From assembly GCF_900167115.1 (NCBI RefSeq), contig NZ_FUXZ01000003.1, forward strand, positions 248,001 through 312,000: a stretch of DNA of 64,000 bases. Reading direction: 5' to 3'. Shown piece by piece: positions 62,208 through 64,000 of this stretch. The position numbers and the translations under genes are program-made. The notes under the pieces are model-generated. The model ran no database searches and had not been told where the DNA came from. It worked only from the letters and a program-made list of their open reading frames with translations. Within the stretch, counting starts at the first letter, position 1, and each line of letters begins with the position of its first letter. This DNA comes from Eubacterium uniforme. GTDB lineage: Bacteria; Bacillota; Clostridia; Lachnospirales; Lachnospiraceae.

Positions 62208-62264
62208 ATTTAACCCCTCCTTTAGCGTATATATTATTTAGTAATAGCAATCATTTTCATAATT

Positions 62265-64000
62265 TTATTTTTTGTAAAACTTAACAGCAGCATTATGACT
62301 CAACCTGCTTCGTTTATTATAATTAAATTCAGCAAGTACATACTCTCCATGATGATTCGATTTTTCTTTTTCACCTGTCTCATCATCTATTTCAATATAT
62401 ACTTCTCCTAAACTCATAATAAAGTTATATGTTTCATCACTCATTGACTCTATGTGTGTTGTTTTATCCTTGCTATATATTGACTTACTCTTAAGCCACA
62501 TAGGTCTACTCTTAGCATTCTCTCTAAGATAATAATCAAACGTAAGAAGTTCGATGAATAAATCATAATCAAATTCAATTGAAACATTTTTATTTATGGA
62601 ATGAGTTATCATCTTAAAGCTCTTGGATTTTCCATTATGTTTCTCTGCATCATCAATCTTCTTTTCCATAAACTTTATTAATGTAATATATCTATTCTCG
62701 CGTTTAAAGCCTATTCCAAAAAGATTCTTCTTTTCATAGTAATCTCCAAGTTCCTTGTAAAAATCAAATTGAGATTTAAAGAACGAAGTTACATATGGTA
62801 ACGTATACTCGAATTGGTCGCTATTATAATAAACTTCGACCATTTCTTCTATATTCTTTAAAACCATAATTTCATCATAATCAATCCACTTGGTACTAAG
62901 AACCTCAAATGGTTGAACATCACTATGTTTTATGTCGTACTCTTCTGTCATTTCTCCCATATAAGAACCTTTTAATACTTTAAGGAATCCCAATTGTAAT
63001 TGATTAGGTTTCATTTCCATTGCATCGTTAAATGACTTTCTAAAAGATTCAAATCCCTCATATGGAAGTCCAGCTATAAGGTCAAGATGCTGATGAATAT
63101 TTCCAAGATTTCTAATCTTTAGTAACGTATCTTTTACAGATCCAATATCCATCTTTCTTCTTATAGCTTCTATTGTTTGTATGTTAGTTGACTGTAATCC
63201 AATTTCTAACTGAATAAGACCCTCTCTCATGTTCTTGAAGATATCAATATCTTCATCTTCTATTAAGTCCGCAGCAACTTCAAAATGAAAATTCGTTACT
63301 CCATTATCATGTTCAGAAATATATCTCCATATTTCCCTTGCATGGATCTTATTACAGTTAAATGTTCTGTCTATAAACTTAACCTGTGGAACTTTTCTTT
63401 CCAAGAAACTATCAAGTTCCTTTCTTACAATTTCAAAGCTTCTAAATCTAACAGCCTTATCAATAGAAGACAAACAATAACTACACGAAAACGGACATCC
63501 TCTACTAGTTTCATAATAGATTATTCTGTTTTCAAACTTTGAAAGATCCTTATAAACAAAAGGAATATCATCTAAATCAATTCTTTCCGTACCTTTATTC
63601 TCTGTTATTCCTCCGTTATCCTTCCTATAGACTATGCCATTTATCTTCTCGTAAGGATCTTTTTTTCTATTTTCACTTGCTAAACCATCTATTCCAAGTT
63701 TAACCCATATCTTCATAAGTTTAGCAAATGTTGCCTCACCTTCACCGACCATAATACCTTCTAATTCTTTGTTCTCCTTAAGGTATTTATCAGCTCCGTA
63801 AGACGCCTCAGGTCCCCCTAACCATATGAGACTTTCAGGCAATAACTTTTTAAGTTCATGTGTTAACGTAAGAACTTCCTTTATGTTCCAAATGTAACAC
63901 GAAAAAGCATACACGTCCGCTTTTTGCTTATAAAGTGCCTGAAGTATCAAATCCAGATTATGATTAATTGTATATTCACATACTTCAAGTTCACAATCCA
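62265..64000 (-). CDS. B12-binding radical SAM protein with DUF4080 C-terminal domain (5' end outside the window)
   Basis: The frame is open through base 64000, so the N-terminus is missing; a TTG at 63950 is internal, since upstream codons read in frame as DCELEVCEYTINHNLDL, part of the cobalamin-binding domain. That domain (to GGPEASYGADKYL) is followed by the radical SAM core with the 4Fe-4S motif RGCPFSCSYC, and a C-terminal region typical of DUF4080 (YEKKNLFGIGFKRENRY; LTFDYYLRENAKSRPMW). Members of this class are putative methyl- or other radical transferases of unknown substrate. It is upstream of deoD. Confidence 0.87.
   Translation of the reverse strand, partial: DCELEVCEYTINHNLDLILQALYKQKADVYAFSCYIWNIKEVLTLTHELKKLLPESLIWLGGPEASYGADKYLKENKELEGIMVGEGEATFAKLMKIWVKLGIDGLASENRKKDPYEKINGIVYRKDNGGITENKGTERIDLDDIPFVYKDLSKFENRIIYYETSRGCPFSCSYCLSSIDKAVRFRSFEIVRKELDSFLERKVPQVKFIDRTFNCNKIHAREIWRYISEHDNGVTNFHFEVAADLIEDEDIDIFKNMREGLIQLEIGLQSTNIQTIEAIRRKMDIGSVKDTLLKIRNLGNIHQHLDLIAGLPYEGFESFRKSFNDAMEMKPNQLQLGFLKVLKGSYMGEMTEEYDIKHSDVQPFEVLSTKWIDYDEIMVLKNIEEMVEVYYNSDQFEYTLPYVTSFFKSQFDFYKELGDYYEKKNLFGIGFKRENRYITLIKFMEKKIDDAEKHNGKSKSFKMITHSINKNVSIEFDYDLFIELLTFDYYLRENAKSRPMWLKSKSIYSKDKTTHIESMSDETYNFIMSLGEVYIEIDDETGEKEKSNHHGEYVLAEFNYNKRSRLSHNAAVKFYKK

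Overview
The window is a low-GC, Gram-positive chromosomal segment, most likely from a plant-polysaccharide-adapted member of the Lachnospiraceae (Clostridia). The evidence for this is the strong AGGAGG-type ribosome binding sites, the perfect sigma-A promoters, type III glutamine synthetase, ATP-dependent PEP carboxykinase, sortase B, SpaA/Cna-B and Spy0128-like surface domains, BspA-type leucine-rich repeats, a GH9 cellulase lipoprotein and a pectin-lyase-fold surface protein. I cannot name the species. Thirty-five of 36 genes lie on the minus strand; only a 5-formyltetrahydrofolate cyclo-ligase gene is on the plus strand. I saw no rRNA, tRNA, transposase, phage or CRISPR-Cas genes.

Layout. 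1-7.0 kb is a nitrogen block: glutamate synthase (cut by the window edge), purF, an ammonium channel fused to a PII protein, and type III glutamine synthetase. The leaders of glnA and amt both carry a terminator whose 5' arm overlaps a small hairpin with a hexaloop fitting the ANTAR-antiterminator consensus. 7.0-15.5 kb holds rsuA, a beta-helix exoprotein, an AIM24-family protein and three secreted fibronectin-III-like proteins, separated by hairpin-rich non-coding stretches. 15.8-21.7 kb is a three-gene operon: GH9 lipoprotein, processive GT2 glycosyltransferase, LtaS-like phosphotransferase. Its logic resembles a cellulose-type exopolysaccharide operon. 21.8-25 kb has tyrS, then a 74-bp-period array of palindromic 37-mers, then a NYN/LOTUS putative RNase gene.

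25-39.7 kb is mainly cell surface and central metabolism: a thioester adhesin with its own sortase B, LRR and CAP-domain exoproteins, a spermidine-synthase-like membrane protein, pckA, and an unidentified cysteine-bearing membrane protein. 39.8-45.8 kb holds a PadR/HAAS/DUF4097 envelope-sensing operon and a MacB/FtsX-type ABC exporter. 46-57 kb contains the folate gene, a sirtuin gene with an unusual inverted duplication of its start region, and a 3,053-residue cell-wall adhesin with about eight isopeptide-type repeats. 57-61.4 kb is a TerY-P-like triad (vWA protein, PP2C phosphatase, protein kinase). The window ends with deoD and a partial B12-binding radical SAM gene.

The most unusual signals are non-coding: the regular 74-bp hairpin array beside the NYN/LOTUS gene (23.27-23.67 kb), the ANTAR-like leaders, the five-hairpin element at 7.86-8.04 kb, the 55-nt perfect palindrome at 15.72 kb, and the 24-bp inverted copy of the sirtuin start. 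All functional calls come from reading motifs by eye; no database search was run.
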